A stretch of DNA of 64,000 bases, taken from positions 3,534,001 through 3,598,000 of the forward strand of contig JAPFFF010000003.1 of NCBI GenBank assembly GCA_039105265.1, read 5' to 3'. Below the pieces are notes generated by a model. The model made no database searches, was not told the DNA's origin, and was given only the letters and a program-made list of their open reading frames with translations. Of the stretch, positions 19,701 to 28,058 are shown piece by piece. Both the position numbers and the translations under genes were made by a program. The DNA comes from Tritrichomonas musculus (taxonomy: Eukaryota > Parabasalia > Tritrichomonadida > Tritrichomonadidae). Position 1 is the first letter of the stretch, and each line of letters starts with the position of its first letter.

Positions 19701-21419
19701 ACTGTTCTCTCTTATTTATGTGCAATTGAACCCTTTAAATCTGAAGATAATGATATTATTGATCAAAATAACTTCACCTCGTTTGAAGATATCCTTCAAT
19801 TTGTACAAAAGAATAACACTGAAATAGTGCCAGAATTTTATTCAATGCCAGAAGTTCTCGAAAAACCTAATTTCATACTTCCTAATTGGTCAACCTCACC
19901 CATTGAATTTATCTATCGTCATCGATCAGCTCTTGAAAGTCGATTTATTTCAAGCTCGCTTCATGTTTGGATTACTCGAATGTTTGGCCCAAAAAGCGAA
20001 TTCAAGCTTTTTGAAGGAAATCATCCACGAAAAGAATTTAATATTGAAAAAGCTCCACTTTTGCTAGACAACATTGAAAGATATTCGAAGCCAAACGATA
20101 AAAAGAAGGTCCTTTCAGCATTAATTTTTGAGGAAATGCCAGACTTCACTTTTCTATTGCTTCTTGACACAGGTGAAATTTTAGAGGCCAAATTTTCGCT
20201 TGAAAATTTGAATAGTCCATCGGTTTGCATTCAAAAAATGTCATCATCGAAGTCAATAAATGCGCCTAAATCAACTTCAGCTGAGACTCTTGGAGCAACT
20301 TCATCATCGAGCAGTTTTTCATCACATTGGATGCGAAATTTGATTCATTCCAACTCGAATGTCGATGATATCGTTAGCAACCCTTCAAATAACGACTCAA
20401 ACACGAATCTGAAAATGATTGCCAAAGAGACAAAAAGAGGGAGAAGAAGAAGAGAAAGCAATATTAATAGAAAAAGTGGAGATTTGAATCCAGCTTTTGA
20501 TCCAAACTTTTTGTGTAAAATTATTGGAAAAATTAACGTTCCTTCAAATTCAATGGTTATTGCAAAAGATGAAAGGTTCATCGTAGCTTCTGATAATGTT
20601 ACTGTTTTTGACAGTAAAATGAAAAAAGTGGCAGATATTGAAATTGAATCAACTTACTTGTCTTCGATATCAGCTGATGGTTCCTGTATAGTCGCTGCAG
20701 GAGGTGATAATACAAAAGTTTCATTAATTAGAGGAACAAAAATCGATCAATCTTTTCAGATTTATAAAGATTCAATATCTTGCATATCTGTATCATCCGT
20801 TTTTAATCTTGTCGCTGTTGGTACTCATGATGGATCTGTTGTTGTTTGTTCAGCAACAACTGGTAATTTGATTTGCATTATATCTCTCGGAGAATATCGA
20901 AATAAAGTTAATACTACTACAAAATCAAATTCGATTCTTGTCTCCAAATCAAGCTCAACATTTTCAAATTTGCAAAAAGCAAATGATGAAATCAAAAATA
21001 ATGAGGATATTAATGATAATTCATTTGAATATCTTGAATCTGCAACTCTGTCGCCAATAAAGGTTCTTATCACACCTTCTTGGGGATTCATCGTTGTTTA
21101 TTGTAGTGAAATTTCTGTGGGGCGTTTAAAGCATTCACTTCTAGTTTTTTCCCTAAATGGAAGTTTTGTAAAGCATTGTAAAATTGACGGACCTGTTGAT
21201 TATTGGTCATCCTGGTCATCAAGAAGTGGCTTTGACTATTTGATTTATACAAATGAGACTGGCCACGTATTTTCAACAGAAGTTTTTTCGGCAAGGCAAA
21301 CTAAGGAAATATATTGTTGTAGATCACGAGTAGTAGCTGCGCAAGTATCAAAAGATCAATCAGTTATTTCTATTGTTTCTTGTGATGGCAAAATTGCACT
21401 TGTCCCAATATCAATATAA
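13713..21419 (+). CDS. Giant BEACH-WD40 protein (neurobeachin/LvsA family)
   Basis: A 2568-residue protein with the order typical of large BEACH proteins. A long helical N-terminal region (about 1-880) leads into a concanavalin-like module near 895-1040 (DTNGQFSLAFWIYIESD ... WHFIVFYFNF). More helical sequence follows, then a PH-BEACH domain around 1790-1920. The BEACH domain begins near 1935 (WSNGEMSNYEYLLMLNHCVG, then FFDLQSYPFFPFIL) and ends near 2095 (WSTSPIEFIYRHRSALESRF, then LHVWITRMFGPKS). C-terminal WD40-like repeats span about 2260-2568. These proteins steer vesicle fission/fusion and lysosome-related traffic. The BEACH domain is about 160 residues instead of about 280. The central part, which normally carries the RFGSHYSS-type strand and the PFT...FD.ADR.F segments, is condensed. 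A Ser/Arg-rich linker precedes the WD repeats. Codon use is uniform except for a slightly GC-richer stretch around 16250-17000. Confidence 0.88.
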   Translation: MKANPSPDFISDILNTMINLPKKDKIDPDVNQLLTKIILSTFTQFDIVTFHFQMRNGLSLNEVFSNYKFNYDTQLLDKCLEILENKTLDDNSLDFLYFIIMHNFIAREILLEKSKVNQPIEVLLKLLLLLSKKYKDAREKVIEKVFMQALISFLPNDNEYKTYDLLPFFFEYCQNHRDQNLFFQIFHHLSKNYRDERFTKFLSDFTDYLESNTTFFSEVTIYLMIPFLRSLLENFNITAFRFLMASTSNLSKRCADKLIPIVIQSIYSKLLDCEPIQVYFTPKPPEHFQITSMMTSDLNFFNTPTLPNGFDPLYSIPFPTLIDLNSFFDSQVAETLLIISEIFEDYPNDFVNWYIDFMNKVSDDDNGSNSFEPIPQFEAIPNLDPELKLDIETYSSLNKSNTSTSHFYNMYIALILICNQFSDLKLSSDHSIFFFHPLVFNLSDNVFDYLKIIKNDQDQTQKEKIKGYQILNTLRYYSLDFILCDDGQSIDDILIKPSVKTVPLFMAELFGRLANVSALFASKIEKYPKLIKTISNLARNYQHLEIITHDENKKEQIRPVRVSIFTTLAHLFSNFSILNTFFNDQLFIHTIMVFLFEEPVRPFIITSITKYLSNVDLEEMNIPFPNIINPILENINLHLPDHRHILLLKDLLTSFIEGFSYNQNEKKKFGNSCIIICHSMAYLDKDELSKEIYELGIRFLAMMASTFTISDLEVDALITGLARFNDEHFIESLYSKFISLLAGQKVPPTSPNFIIKKPQVLKLLLQTYSHPTKYERIIDYTSELCKYSPLNLASCSKSGIDLVLLNFLEKAKKNENSFSEKFVQKILDLYSLVTSHFTTAQSVLRYISLMSPLSETTISKYQLQFINTMSKAFSNSSDIPSSTFPLTGRSTTYEETDFKLIDTNGQFSLAFWIYIESDISKSNPKICSIRLSDSFKVSVILSNSYLFVELYVYLLQPSNSIEQSSISIPEDLAAQKWHFIVFYFNFNEKRSIIQYSIDCSPSKALLARAIPSEIIQQNPQCSIRLGGKYKVTDEKAPFNSSPSPSKIGAIGIFSNRTIEDFFQVFELGLRNNDKKSLPFHSHYYRNDFKEYDNDKPNGFTDVLIEKCGVNCLLPLFLQTDMIMDGKPFTLSLETIITLFVKLLTYSLEAQMSFSRSKGFNIIAELLTQRWTKYFTFKNYQQLFQLLLIIQYEQLEQQLFDEVMTNFTFLMMLDSDLHLRIIRHWMQALFPSFDQIAINFSSFEDLVSILRLFYWYKPIEKMWIKYVDIRPKDLNVCECRKYIMKLLFDYAAKYFDIDMCKCIVSHCVSCTELKQVIELIQLLISIFTENSDQKFDFEDDSLEYFVQYYMRYPNEEIRFLVLKLLILLHKSKLISDNFFRKQLDVIIAIIPHETMTKQLLDFLVSELKEDPFLLNLCIFISTYLDDISFISDLFIQNEENFLKKGSQNINEYLEKSRFWEIWFLWIAIYFKPDLTDTLLMLAKDHLLDLLIIYDLYKLHSEEFEEKFADFVISHVDIIKDLFLVCQRLIAFSSERKSLIDDSYFELFEIESEKVDDSNVIDEKEKYLPQNFVNTLFSEKIYKPKISFQLKFNDDFEWKHTQLAILFLSNFEKNLNLSFLQFDLLLCSFLQTTDFDVFDHLCSIYLHDKDLFDCDSILNLLEYHTITNGKRLFLKNVPFSNPFPSQQKFALFESQIYPKVYVDKIESRYEELTQFLQEIQDYAKIMKHVDVSPLIEVATKQMRNYLERQDFQNFSNIQSWQNLWSALSIERAPWHIQGKDTKLIRQREITVSYGLAPVKMIRNLQELPFWQDSQIRCKIEKRGVKLESQCAILRVEGRYPASFYLFRNIIKVEVQYGKNIDFQLKSIRFIFLRKNFGCQFFTDKGLSIHLEFPEDFFSKLVNEFDSVYFSSINSNSNIFIQKTSNQKFFQMLPYQTKWSNGEMSNYEYLLMLNHCVGRSFFDLQSYPFFPFILLSSSNEFDFRDFSSDFTDTKPFPRETVLSYLCAIEPFKSEDNDIIDQNNFTSFEDILQFVQKNNTEIVPEFYSMPEVLEKPNFILPNWSTSPIEFIYRHRSALESRFISSSLHVWITRMFGPKSEFKLFEGNHPRKEFNIEKAPLLLDNIERYSKPNDKKKVLSALIFEEMPDFTFLLLLDTGEILEAKFSLENLNSPSVCIQKMSSSKSINAPKSTSAETLGATSSSSSFSSHWMRNLIHSNSNVDDIVSNPSNNDSNTNLKMIAKETKRGRRRRESNINRKSGDLNPAFDPNFLCKIIGKINVPSNSMVIAKDERFIVASDNVTVFDSKMKKVADIEIESTYLSSISADGSCIVAAGGDNTKVSLIRGTKIDQSFQIYKDSISCISVSSVFNLVAVGTHDGSVVVCSATTGNLICIISLGEYRNKVNTTTKSNSILVSKSSSTFSNLQKANDEIKNNEDINDNSFEYLESATLSPIKVLITPSWGFIVVYCSEISVGRLKHSLLVFSLNGSFVKHCKIDGPVDYWSSWSSRSGFDYLIYTNETGHVFSTEVFSARQTKEIYCCRSRVVAAQVSKDQSVISIVSCDGKIALVPISI

Positions 21420-21589
21420 AAATTCTTCTTTTATTAATAATGATAAGAGTTGAATTTTTTGAATATTAATATTTTTATATAATTTATTTTAGTTTTTCAC
21501 TTTGTAAAAATAGATATATACGTATTTTTATATTTGAATATTTTATATTAGAAATAATCAAAAAGTTCAATTGGCATTTAAATTATTTG

Positions 21590-22243
21590 ATGGAAAATGA
21601 ATATATACATCAAAATCAGAATGAGATTGATGTAATAAATGATCTTTTTAATGATATTAAAACATCAATTCATAAGCAAGAAAATTCATTATATTATCTT
21701 GAGAAAACTGGAGGGTTTTCGCTTAAACCAAATTGGCCTCCCTTCTTTCCTATTTTTCATTACGACGTATTAGAAATTTCATATCAATATCGTTATTTAT
21801 TAAACGATGCATATTTTTGCTGGAAATTGTTCTTAGTCTCCCTTACATTTAATTTTTTTTGCTGTATCTCAACATCGAGCGCTCCTAAACTTGTTAACAT
21901 ATTTGACCCAAATTTGCTAATTTCGTTTCTATATATTATTATATTACCATTTATCTCTTTTGATTTAGTGAACATATCAATTTTTGAAAAATTTCTAATC
22001 ACGCATGATATACTTATTCAAAGGAAGACACTCTGTACTATATTTTTAAATTGTGCTTTATGCTTTTTCTTTTCTCTTGGAATAAGATATTCTGGATCTA
22101 ATGGGATAATAACTTTGATTGATCTTTATTTAGAAAAAAGATATTTTGCATCTTTTTTATCAGGAATTAGTACTTTTCTATTTTTAACAAGTTCTTTGTT
22201 TTATTTTAGGTTATACTTTTTTGTTTATATATCTTATCAATGA
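21590..22243 (+). CDS. SCAMP-like four-helix membrane protein
   Basis: A 217-residue protein with a hydrophilic N-terminus containing KPNWPPFFPIFHYDV (about 43-57). About four hydrophobic segments follow: FLVSLTFNFFCCIS, LLISFLYIIILPFIS, TIFLNCALCFFFSLGI and FLSGISTFLFLTSSLFYF. The Pro-Pro-Phe-Pro motif just ahead of a four-helix bundle is characteristic of secretory carrier membrane proteins, which cycle through recycling vesicles. The soluble NPF repeats of animal SCAMPs are absent, as in many protists. The frame is open from a TTG at 21587, and the first ATG, at 21590, is the likely start. It lies 170 bp after the BEACH gene, another membrane-traffic protein. Confidence 0.65.
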   Translation: MENEYIHQNQNEIDVINDLFNDIKTSIHKQENSLYYLEKTGGFSLKPNWPPFFPIFHYDVLEISYQYRYLLNDAYFCWKLFLVSLTFNFFCCISTSSAPKLVNIFDPNLLISFLYIIILPFISFDLVNISIFEKFLITHDILIQRKTLCTIFLNCALCFFFSLGIRYSGSNGIITLIDLYLEKRYFASFLSGISTFLFLTSSLFYFRLYFFVYISYQ

Positions 22244-22663
22244 GTAAATTAAAGCAATTTGAAATATAACAATTGGGTTTAGATACAGAATCATGTAATA
22301 ATGACAAAAAAGCAAACTTTTAATGTTTTTTAATAAGCTTTGATGATAACCACCAATTTTATCTTTAACTTATTGATTTTATTGGCAGTTATTTTTTTTT
22401 TTTTATAAAGAAAAAAATTTTTTTTTAACAAATCATCATTAAATTATCAAATTACTTTTTATAATATTTATTTTTCTTATTTTATGAATAATATATATAT
22501 TTCAAAGCTTTTGTATAACTAAAGATTTTATTTTCAGTCAAGCCATCAAATGAGAGTATTTAATAATTCAAATTATATAAGAAATTTTGAATTGATTTTA
22601 AAATTTCTATTCTCCAAAACGTAGCTTATCGTTGTAAATGATTATCAATTCACTTCACAAAAA
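22244..22663. other. Intergenic region with homopolymer tracts and promoter of 22664
   Basis: 420 bp. It has long T and A runs near 22388-22428 and a promoter-like right end (annotated separately). No ORF. Confidence 0.55.
22621..22663 (+). promoter_or_regulatory. Core promoter of the DPD-type gene
   Basis: The 43 bases before the ATG contain ATCGTT at 22628-22633 (Myb-type element) and a doubled initiator-like TTCACTTCACAAAAA running into the start codon. This is the clearest promoter in the window, and the downstream gene has unusually C-rich third codon positions, consistent with strong expression. Function is inferred from known trichomonad promoter motifs. Confidence 0.6.
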
Positions 22664-25381
22664 ATGGATATTGAAGACGTCCACATTAAGGAACAAACAA
22701 CTTGCGACTCCCGCTGTGTTAGAAAAAATCGCATCGTTGGACCACGTGTTCGCCCATCTACTTTTGATCCACCTGCCCCACCAACTGAAGATGACATTGT
22801 TTTTGATGCAAGACGTTGCATCTATTGCCAAGATGCTCCATGCGGCCAATGCTGTCCAACAAATATTGATGTTAAAGAATTTGTTCACGCTGCAGCAGCA
22901 CGCAACTGGTATTATGCAGCAAAAGTAATTCTTTCATCCAACCCAGTCCCTCTTTCAACAGGTCAACTCTGCAACTGCCCATCAACATGCAAAGGTGGTT
23001 GCAACCTTAGAAACACAATGGCTGGACCAATCCACATCAATTCTATTCAAACATACTGCATCAGAAGATTCCGTGAATATAACATCAAGCAAATTGTTCC
23101 ACCAAACAATGGCCATAAAGTTGCAGTTGTTGGTGCTGGCCCATCAGGTATGTCATGCGCTGCCTACTTAAGAAGGTTCGGAATTGAAGTTTCCATTTTC
23201 GAAAAAGAATCTTTTGCAGGTGGTATTCTTGCTCGTGAAATCCTTCCATTCCGTGTTCCAAAGGAAGATACAGACTTTGAAGTTCAAATGCTCAAAGACA
23301 TCAACGTTGATTTCCACTTTAACAAAGAACTTGGAAAAGACTTCACAGTTGATTCACTCCTTAAAGATGGCTACGAATGCGTTTATCTTGCATTCGGAAA
23401 GCCAGATAAAATCAAAGTTCCATTCCCAACTGAAGGCGCAGTCACAGCTCGTGAATTCTTAACACAATTAAATGGAGTACTCAAATTCAACAATGGACAA
23501 AAGCTTCCAGATTTCCATGGAAAGAAAGTTTGCGTTCTCGGATCTGGTGGTACAGCATGCGACTGTGCATCTGCTGCTATCAGACTCGGTGGTCAAGTTA
23601 CAGTTGCCTGCTTCGAAGATTTCAAGAGCTTCCCAGCTCCACTCGAAGAAATCCAAAAGCTCATCGTCGAAGAATGCGAATTTTTAACACTTGTTCAAGT
23701 TACATCAATTGTCAATGGTGAAGTTAAATTCACACCAGTCGAACACAAAGGTGACCAATATGTCAAATTAAATGAAGAAATTGTTCGCCATTACGATTAT
23801 GTCATCATTGCCTTTGGAGCAACTCTTCGTGAATCACGCAAGAACATCCCAGGCGAAGTTCGCGTTCAAAATGTTGAAGGTTATGATAACGTTTTTGTTG
23901 GAGGAGACATCACCAACGTAACAAGCGTTGTAGAAGCTGCTAACGATGGTAAGATCGCAGCACGCCTTATCTCTAACAAGCTTGGATTTAAACAAGAATT
24001 CCCATTCTTCCACACTGCTGTTGATGATGTATCTCTTGAAACAACAATGTGCGGAATCAAATTCGTAAACCCAATTGGTATCACAGCTGCAGAAGTTTCA
24101 GGAACATATGAATGCTGCCGTAACTCATTAAAAGCTGGAATGGGCTTTTGCACTACAAAGACAATTATCCTTACAAAAGATTTACAACGTGATAATGATA
24201 TGCGTATTGTTAAATGCGATGATAGTCCAATGCCACAAATGTCATTCATGAACATTGCCATGCTTTCTGAGCACTCATGCGAATATTGGCTTGATGCAAT
24301 CCGAAAACTTAAGAAAGAATTCCCAGATCGTATTGTCATTGCTTCAATCTCAGCTATGGATAAGAAGGCTGATTGGCAGGAACTTGTTAAACTCTGCCAA
24401 GATGCTGGAGCTGATTTATTCGAACTTAACTTGTCATGTCCAAATGAAGTTCACGGAGAAGGTGGTCCAAAAGGTGGTTTCGAATCAGCAAACAAGATCG
24501 GTATGGCTCTTGGTACACATCCAGATTCAGTCAAGAGGATTTCAGAATATGTTAAAGAAGTTACAAAGATTCCATTCTTCGTCAAACTTACACCAAATGT
24601 TACAAGTCCAAATGAAATTGCAAAGGGATCCTTCGATGGCGGTGCTGATGGTATTTCAATGATTAATACAGTTGCAGGTATCCCACGTTTCTTCCCAGAT
24701 GGAACACCATATCCACAAGTTGGTACACAAAAGTTCGTCCTTTCTGGTGGTCTTTCTGGTGATTTGATTCGCCCAATTGCACTTCGTCAAATTTCAAAGG
24801 TTCACCGAGAATTCCAAAAGGAACCAATCCTTGGTATTGGTGGTATTTGGAACGGTGATACAGCCATGCAATTTGTTTATGCCGGTGCAAACATCATGGG
24901 TATCTGCTCAGCTACAATCCGTTATTCATACGAAATTTGCCGAGAAATCTTCTCTGGCCTTCAATTTATCTTATATTCATGGTCAAGACCAGATCTCAGA
25001 TCACGTTTAGGACATGGTGTATCAGATATGGCAACCCTTCCACATCAATCCGAAATCTCTACTTCATGCGAACAAGACAAGCCAGTTCCTAAGCTTATTG
25101 ATTTACGCGGAATTGGAGCTTTGAAGGTTGTTGAAAGAGAAAAACTTCCACCAACATGGACAGTCAACGCTTTCATTGACCAAAAGATCTGTCTCAACTG
25201 TGGAAAATGTGCTTACACCTGCAGAGATAATGGAAACAATGCTATTTCCAAGCAAGCTGATGGTACTTGGAAGGTTGACCCTAATAAGTGCGTTGGATGT
25301 GGTGCTTGCGTTTCCTGCTGTCCAGTTAAAGCATTAGATTTGGTTCAGGCTCCAGCAGAAAAGGTTTGGCACTGGAAATAA
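22664..25381 (+). CDS. DPYD: Dihydropyrimidine-dehydrogenase-type flavo-iron-sulfur enzyme with altered active-site loop
   Basis: This 905-residue protein has the full DPD layout. N-terminal iron-sulfur cysteines (RCIYCQDAPCGQCCPTNID, 51-69; QLCNCPSTCKGGCNL; and the INSIQTY Gln ligand) come first. An FAD site (VVGAGPSGMSCAAYLRRFG) and an NADPH site (VLGSGGTACDCASAAIRLGG) follow. Next is an FMN/pyrimidine TIM barrel with ELNLSCPNE (about 588-596), KLTPNVTS and GGLSGDLIRPIALR. Two C-terminal 4Fe-4S motifs close it (CLNCGKCAYTC, CVGCGACVSCC). DPD reduces uracil and thymine with NADPH. Two differences stand out. The active-site loop after LSCP is about ten residues longer and Gly-rich. The catalytic Cys of GLACGQD is Leu, about residue 616 in GMALGTHP. 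The true substrate may therefore differ. Third codon positions are richer in C than in neighbouring genes. Confidence 0.92.
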   Translation: MDIEDVHIKEQTTCDSRCVRKNRIVGPRVRPSTFDPPAPPTEDDIVFDARRCIYCQDAPCGQCCPTNIDVKEFVHAAAARNWYYAAKVILSSNPVPLSTGQLCNCPSTCKGGCNLRNTMAGPIHINSIQTYCIRRFREYNIKQIVPPNNGHKVAVVGAGPSGMSCAAYLRRFGIEVSIFEKESFAGGILAREILPFRVPKEDTDFEVQMLKDINVDFHFNKELGKDFTVDSLLKDGYECVYLAFGKPDKIKVPFPTEGAVTAREFLTQLNGVLKFNNGQKLPDFHGKKVCVLGSGGTACDCASAAIRLGGQVTVACFEDFKSFPAPLEEIQKLIVEECEFLTLVQVTSIVNGEVKFTPVEHKGDQYVKLNEEIVRHYDYVIIAFGATLRESRKNIPGEVRVQNVEGYDNVFVGGDITNVTSVVEAANDGKIAARLISNKLGFKQEFPFFHTAVDDVSLETTMCGIKFVNPIGITAAEVSGTYECCRNSLKAGMGFCTTKTIILTKDLQRDNDMRIVKCDDSPMPQMSFMNIAMLSEHSCEYWLDAIRKLKKEFPDRIVIASISAMDKKADWQELVKLCQDAGADLFELNLSCPNEVHGEGGPKGGFESANKIGMALGTHPDSVKRISEYVKEVTKIPFFVKLTPNVTSPNEIAKGSFDGGADGISMINTVAGIPRFFPDGTPYPQVGTQKFVLSGGLSGDLIRPIALRQISKVHREFQKEPILGIGGIWNGDTAMQFVYAGANIMGICSATIRYSYEICREIFSGLQFILYSWSRPDLRSRLGHGVSDMATLPHQSEISTSCEQDKPVPKLIDLRGIGALKVVEREKLPPTWTVNAFIDQKICLNCGKCAYTCRDNGNNAISKQADGTWKVDPNKCVGCGACVSCCPVKALDLVQAPAEKVWHWK

Positions 25382-26806
25382 AAAGATACGAAGTTTTTTT
25401 ATAATAATACAAATTTTCAGCCTTTATATAAAAAAAGACAATTTTTGAAAATTTTGAAAATGGAAAATATAAATATCTTCACATCTATAATGATTTAATT
25501 GTCATAAATAGAATATTTATTTGTTATCATTTTTATATTAATTATTAAAAGAGTTTAATGCCAATATATGAAATATTACAAAAATAAAATATTCAAATTT
25601 CATGTAAAATCTAAAATTTGAAATTCGCTCTTTAAAAATCTTTATAATCCGATATACATTAACATATTTAAATTTGAGAGAATAAGGTTTAAATCATACG
25701 CCCCTCTATTAAAAATAAAGATCTTAAAAAATATTAAAATATACGTTAGATAGTTATCTTTCTTTAGAAGGTAATGTTAACCAAAATCAAAAACGTAAGA
25801 AAAATTTTATAATCGTTGCAAACTTTTTGGTGATGTATAAGTAAAAATTAGATCCAATTTATCATATTTACCATCACTTCAGCGACAAATATCACGTTCG
25901 TTCTCGTAAAACCACACAAAAAAAAGATATCAAATATTGATGCTGAAAACATTTTTTGATAAAACTTTGTAAATCAGCATATTTTTATATTATAATTAGT
26001 TTGTTATAATTATGAGAAAATACATTAAGTAGATATTGCTGAATCTTTGGAACTTACATTAATGTTTTTTTATGCATCTTCTTTTATAAAATTCGTCACA
26101 TTGTTAATAAAAATTATTTTTAAAAATTATAAACCATTCAATAAAAACTTGTAGGGGGTATTTCTTTTGGTAGGGGGGTTTATCTCAAAACTATAGTTTA
26201 TAAACGGCATCACAAGTTTCTTGTTTTATTCAAAGATTTGTGTTGAAATATCCAAAATACATAAAATTTTATTGGATACTTTATTTTTACTTTAATAAAC
26301 TCATTAATATTAGAAAAAAAGCAATAATAAATGTCGTAAACCGTTCTATTCTCAATTTTTAAAAAACCTCTCAAATATCAATTATAAACTTTTCAAATTC
26401 ACTAAGAATGAATTTCACCAAGATGATCAACATTTGAAATTAAAAATAAATTTAAATGTAAATTTGGAGCGATATAATTGGTCAAACGTTTGACCAATTG
26501 GATACTTTTTGAATGCAAACTCTTTTGGACACAAAAATCTAGCTTGTTTTTTACCAAACGTTTATCCTCTGAAAAAAAAATGATTGTGCTATTTATACAA
26601 ATCGAAATATTGGGTTAGTTGTAATTATATTATGACATGATTTTTAATAGAATAATATTATTTTTTTATTATATGTATAAAAAAAACATATCAATTTACT
26701 TTATATGTCAAGAAATAAAGAGATCAATTATACATATTCTAATGATCGTTTTTATCTCAAAAAAAATTGATTTTTAAACGTAATAAGGATTTTAATAAAT
26801 TATGAT
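25382..26806. other. 1.4-kb intergenic region with a perfect palindrome
   Basis: No ORF of substance. It holds short G-runs (TAGGGGGTATTTC, then GGTAGGGGGGTT near 26153-26180) and a 24-bp perfect palindrome at 26476-26499. The rest is A/T-rich. Confidence 0.55.
26476..26499. repeat. 24-bp perfect palindrome
   Basis: The dyad is centred between 26487 and 26488, with core TTGGTCAAACGTTTGACCAA and two further A/T pairs on each side. It lies 307 bp upstream of the EF-hand-like gene. Perfect palindromes of this length containing a GC core are not expected by chance in such AT-rich DNA. It could be a dimeric-protein binding site or the collapsed ends of a small transposon. Confidence 0.8.
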
Positions 26807-27232
26807 ATGAATAAACAAAAACTAGAATTATGGAAAAATGCGTATACAATGCATTGTAAAGAAGATGGAAGCATCTCAATTAACGATTTGGAATCATTAA
26901 TTCGTTCATTAGGATATAATCCAACTCCTGATGAGATCGAAGAAATGAAAAATGATCTCAAAAGAGAAAAAAAAATAGAATTTGACCAATTTGCATATAT
27001 TTTATATCGTCATTCACGATATTCAAAGCCAGAAGAAGAGTTAGAAAGATCTTTTGCTATTTTTGATTCAGATAATTCTGGATTCCTCACTTATTCCATT
27101 ACTCGAAATATTCTACAGAGTATGAAGCACCCTTTTAATGAAGATCAAATTGATAAAATAATTGAAAAAGCAGGAAATAATGATGGTAAAATTGAGATAA
27201 AGTCACTTGTAAGAGTATTGTTGAACTTATAA
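26807..27232 (+). CDS. Calmodulin/centrin-like EF-hand protein with degenerate loops
   Basis: A 141-residue protein with four EF-hand positions. Only the third looks near canonical (DSDNSGFLTYSI, 87-98), and even there the twelfth position, normally Glu, is Ile. The first (KEDGSISINDLE) and fourth (NNDGKIEIKSLV) loops lack several calcium ligands, and the second is lost. The helices between them (PEEELERSFAIF, DEIEEMKNDLK) match calmodulin and myosin light-chain patterns. The fold is therefore likely kept while calcium binding is weak or lost, as in essential light chains and some centrins. The tandem ATGATATGA start region uses the ATG at 26807. Confidence 0.8.
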   Translation: MNKQKLELWKNAYTMHCKEDGSISINDLESLIRSLGYNPTPDEIEEMKNDLKREKKIEFDQFAYILYRHSRYSKPEEELERSFAIFDSDNSGFLTYSITRNILQSMKHPFNEDQIDKIIEKAGNNDGKIEIKSLVRVLLNL

Positions 27233-27463
27233 ATTGAAAAATAAAAAAATAATAGAATTTTAATTTTTTTCAATTGATAATTTCATGATTGTCTAGAAAA
27301 TATATAATCAACATCATTTAGCCAAAGAAAATATATGTTTTATTTTGATGTTATATTAAAGGATAACCTTGAATAGAACGAAATCTAACTTCATTTCATT
27401 GATACAAAAAAAATCATAATTTTAACTTTTTCTAAAGATGACGTTTTTTAATTCAAGCCAAAT

Positions 27464-27871
27464 ATGAAAAGTTCTGTTCTTAAAGAGGTAATTAATGAAG
27501 TAATTAAGAGAGATATTCCGTCGAAAGAAGAAATAAGTCAGATGTCAAGAAGTGAAAAAGAAGAATTGGAAAAAAAACAACAACAAATTATAGAATTATT
27601 TCGCGAAAGAATAGCTCAGCAATTAAACATGTATCAAAATAAAATGAATAGATTAATGAACAAAATTTTAGAAATGGAGCAATCTGAATCGAATAATCGA
27701 TCTTTGGCTAATAACAAACTTTCTCACCAAAAGCATAAAGCTTCTTCAAAGTTGCATCATGTTGGAAAAGCATCAGAATCGCAGCAAAATAATAAAATTT
27801 GTGAAATTCAAATAGAACTCAAAAAAATACAAAAATTATCAACGTATAAAAGACGCCCTGCATGGCGATAA
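27464..27871 (+). CDS. Small coiled-coil hypothetical protein
   Basis: A 135-residue basic protein, not recognised. Residues 20-70 form a strong helical/coiled-coil stretch (SEKEELEKKQQQIIELFRER, then NKMNRLMNKILEMEQ). A Ser/His/Lys-rich linker and a second short helix (IELKKIQKL) end in KRRPAWR. It lies 231 bp after the EF-hand-like gene on the same strand. Confidence 0.65.
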   Translation: MKSSVLKEVINEVIKRDIPSKEEISQMSRSEKEELEKKQQQIIELFRERIAQQLNMYQNKMNRLMNKILEMEQSESNNRSLANNKLSHQKHKASSKLHHVGKASESQQNNKICEIQIELKKIQKLSTYKRRPAWR

Positions 27872-28058
27872 ATCGAAAAGGAAAAATCAAATGTTTAATA
27901 TTGTTTGTTTTATTTGTTTTGTTTTTTTTTTATTTATTTATTTTTTAATAAAAACTACATTTCAAAATATTTCCATTTATAAATGTTTTTTGACCGTTTA
28001 AAAATTAAAAATGGCCAAGCAAAAGTAAACAGACATCTCAAAATTCCTCACCTTTTTA

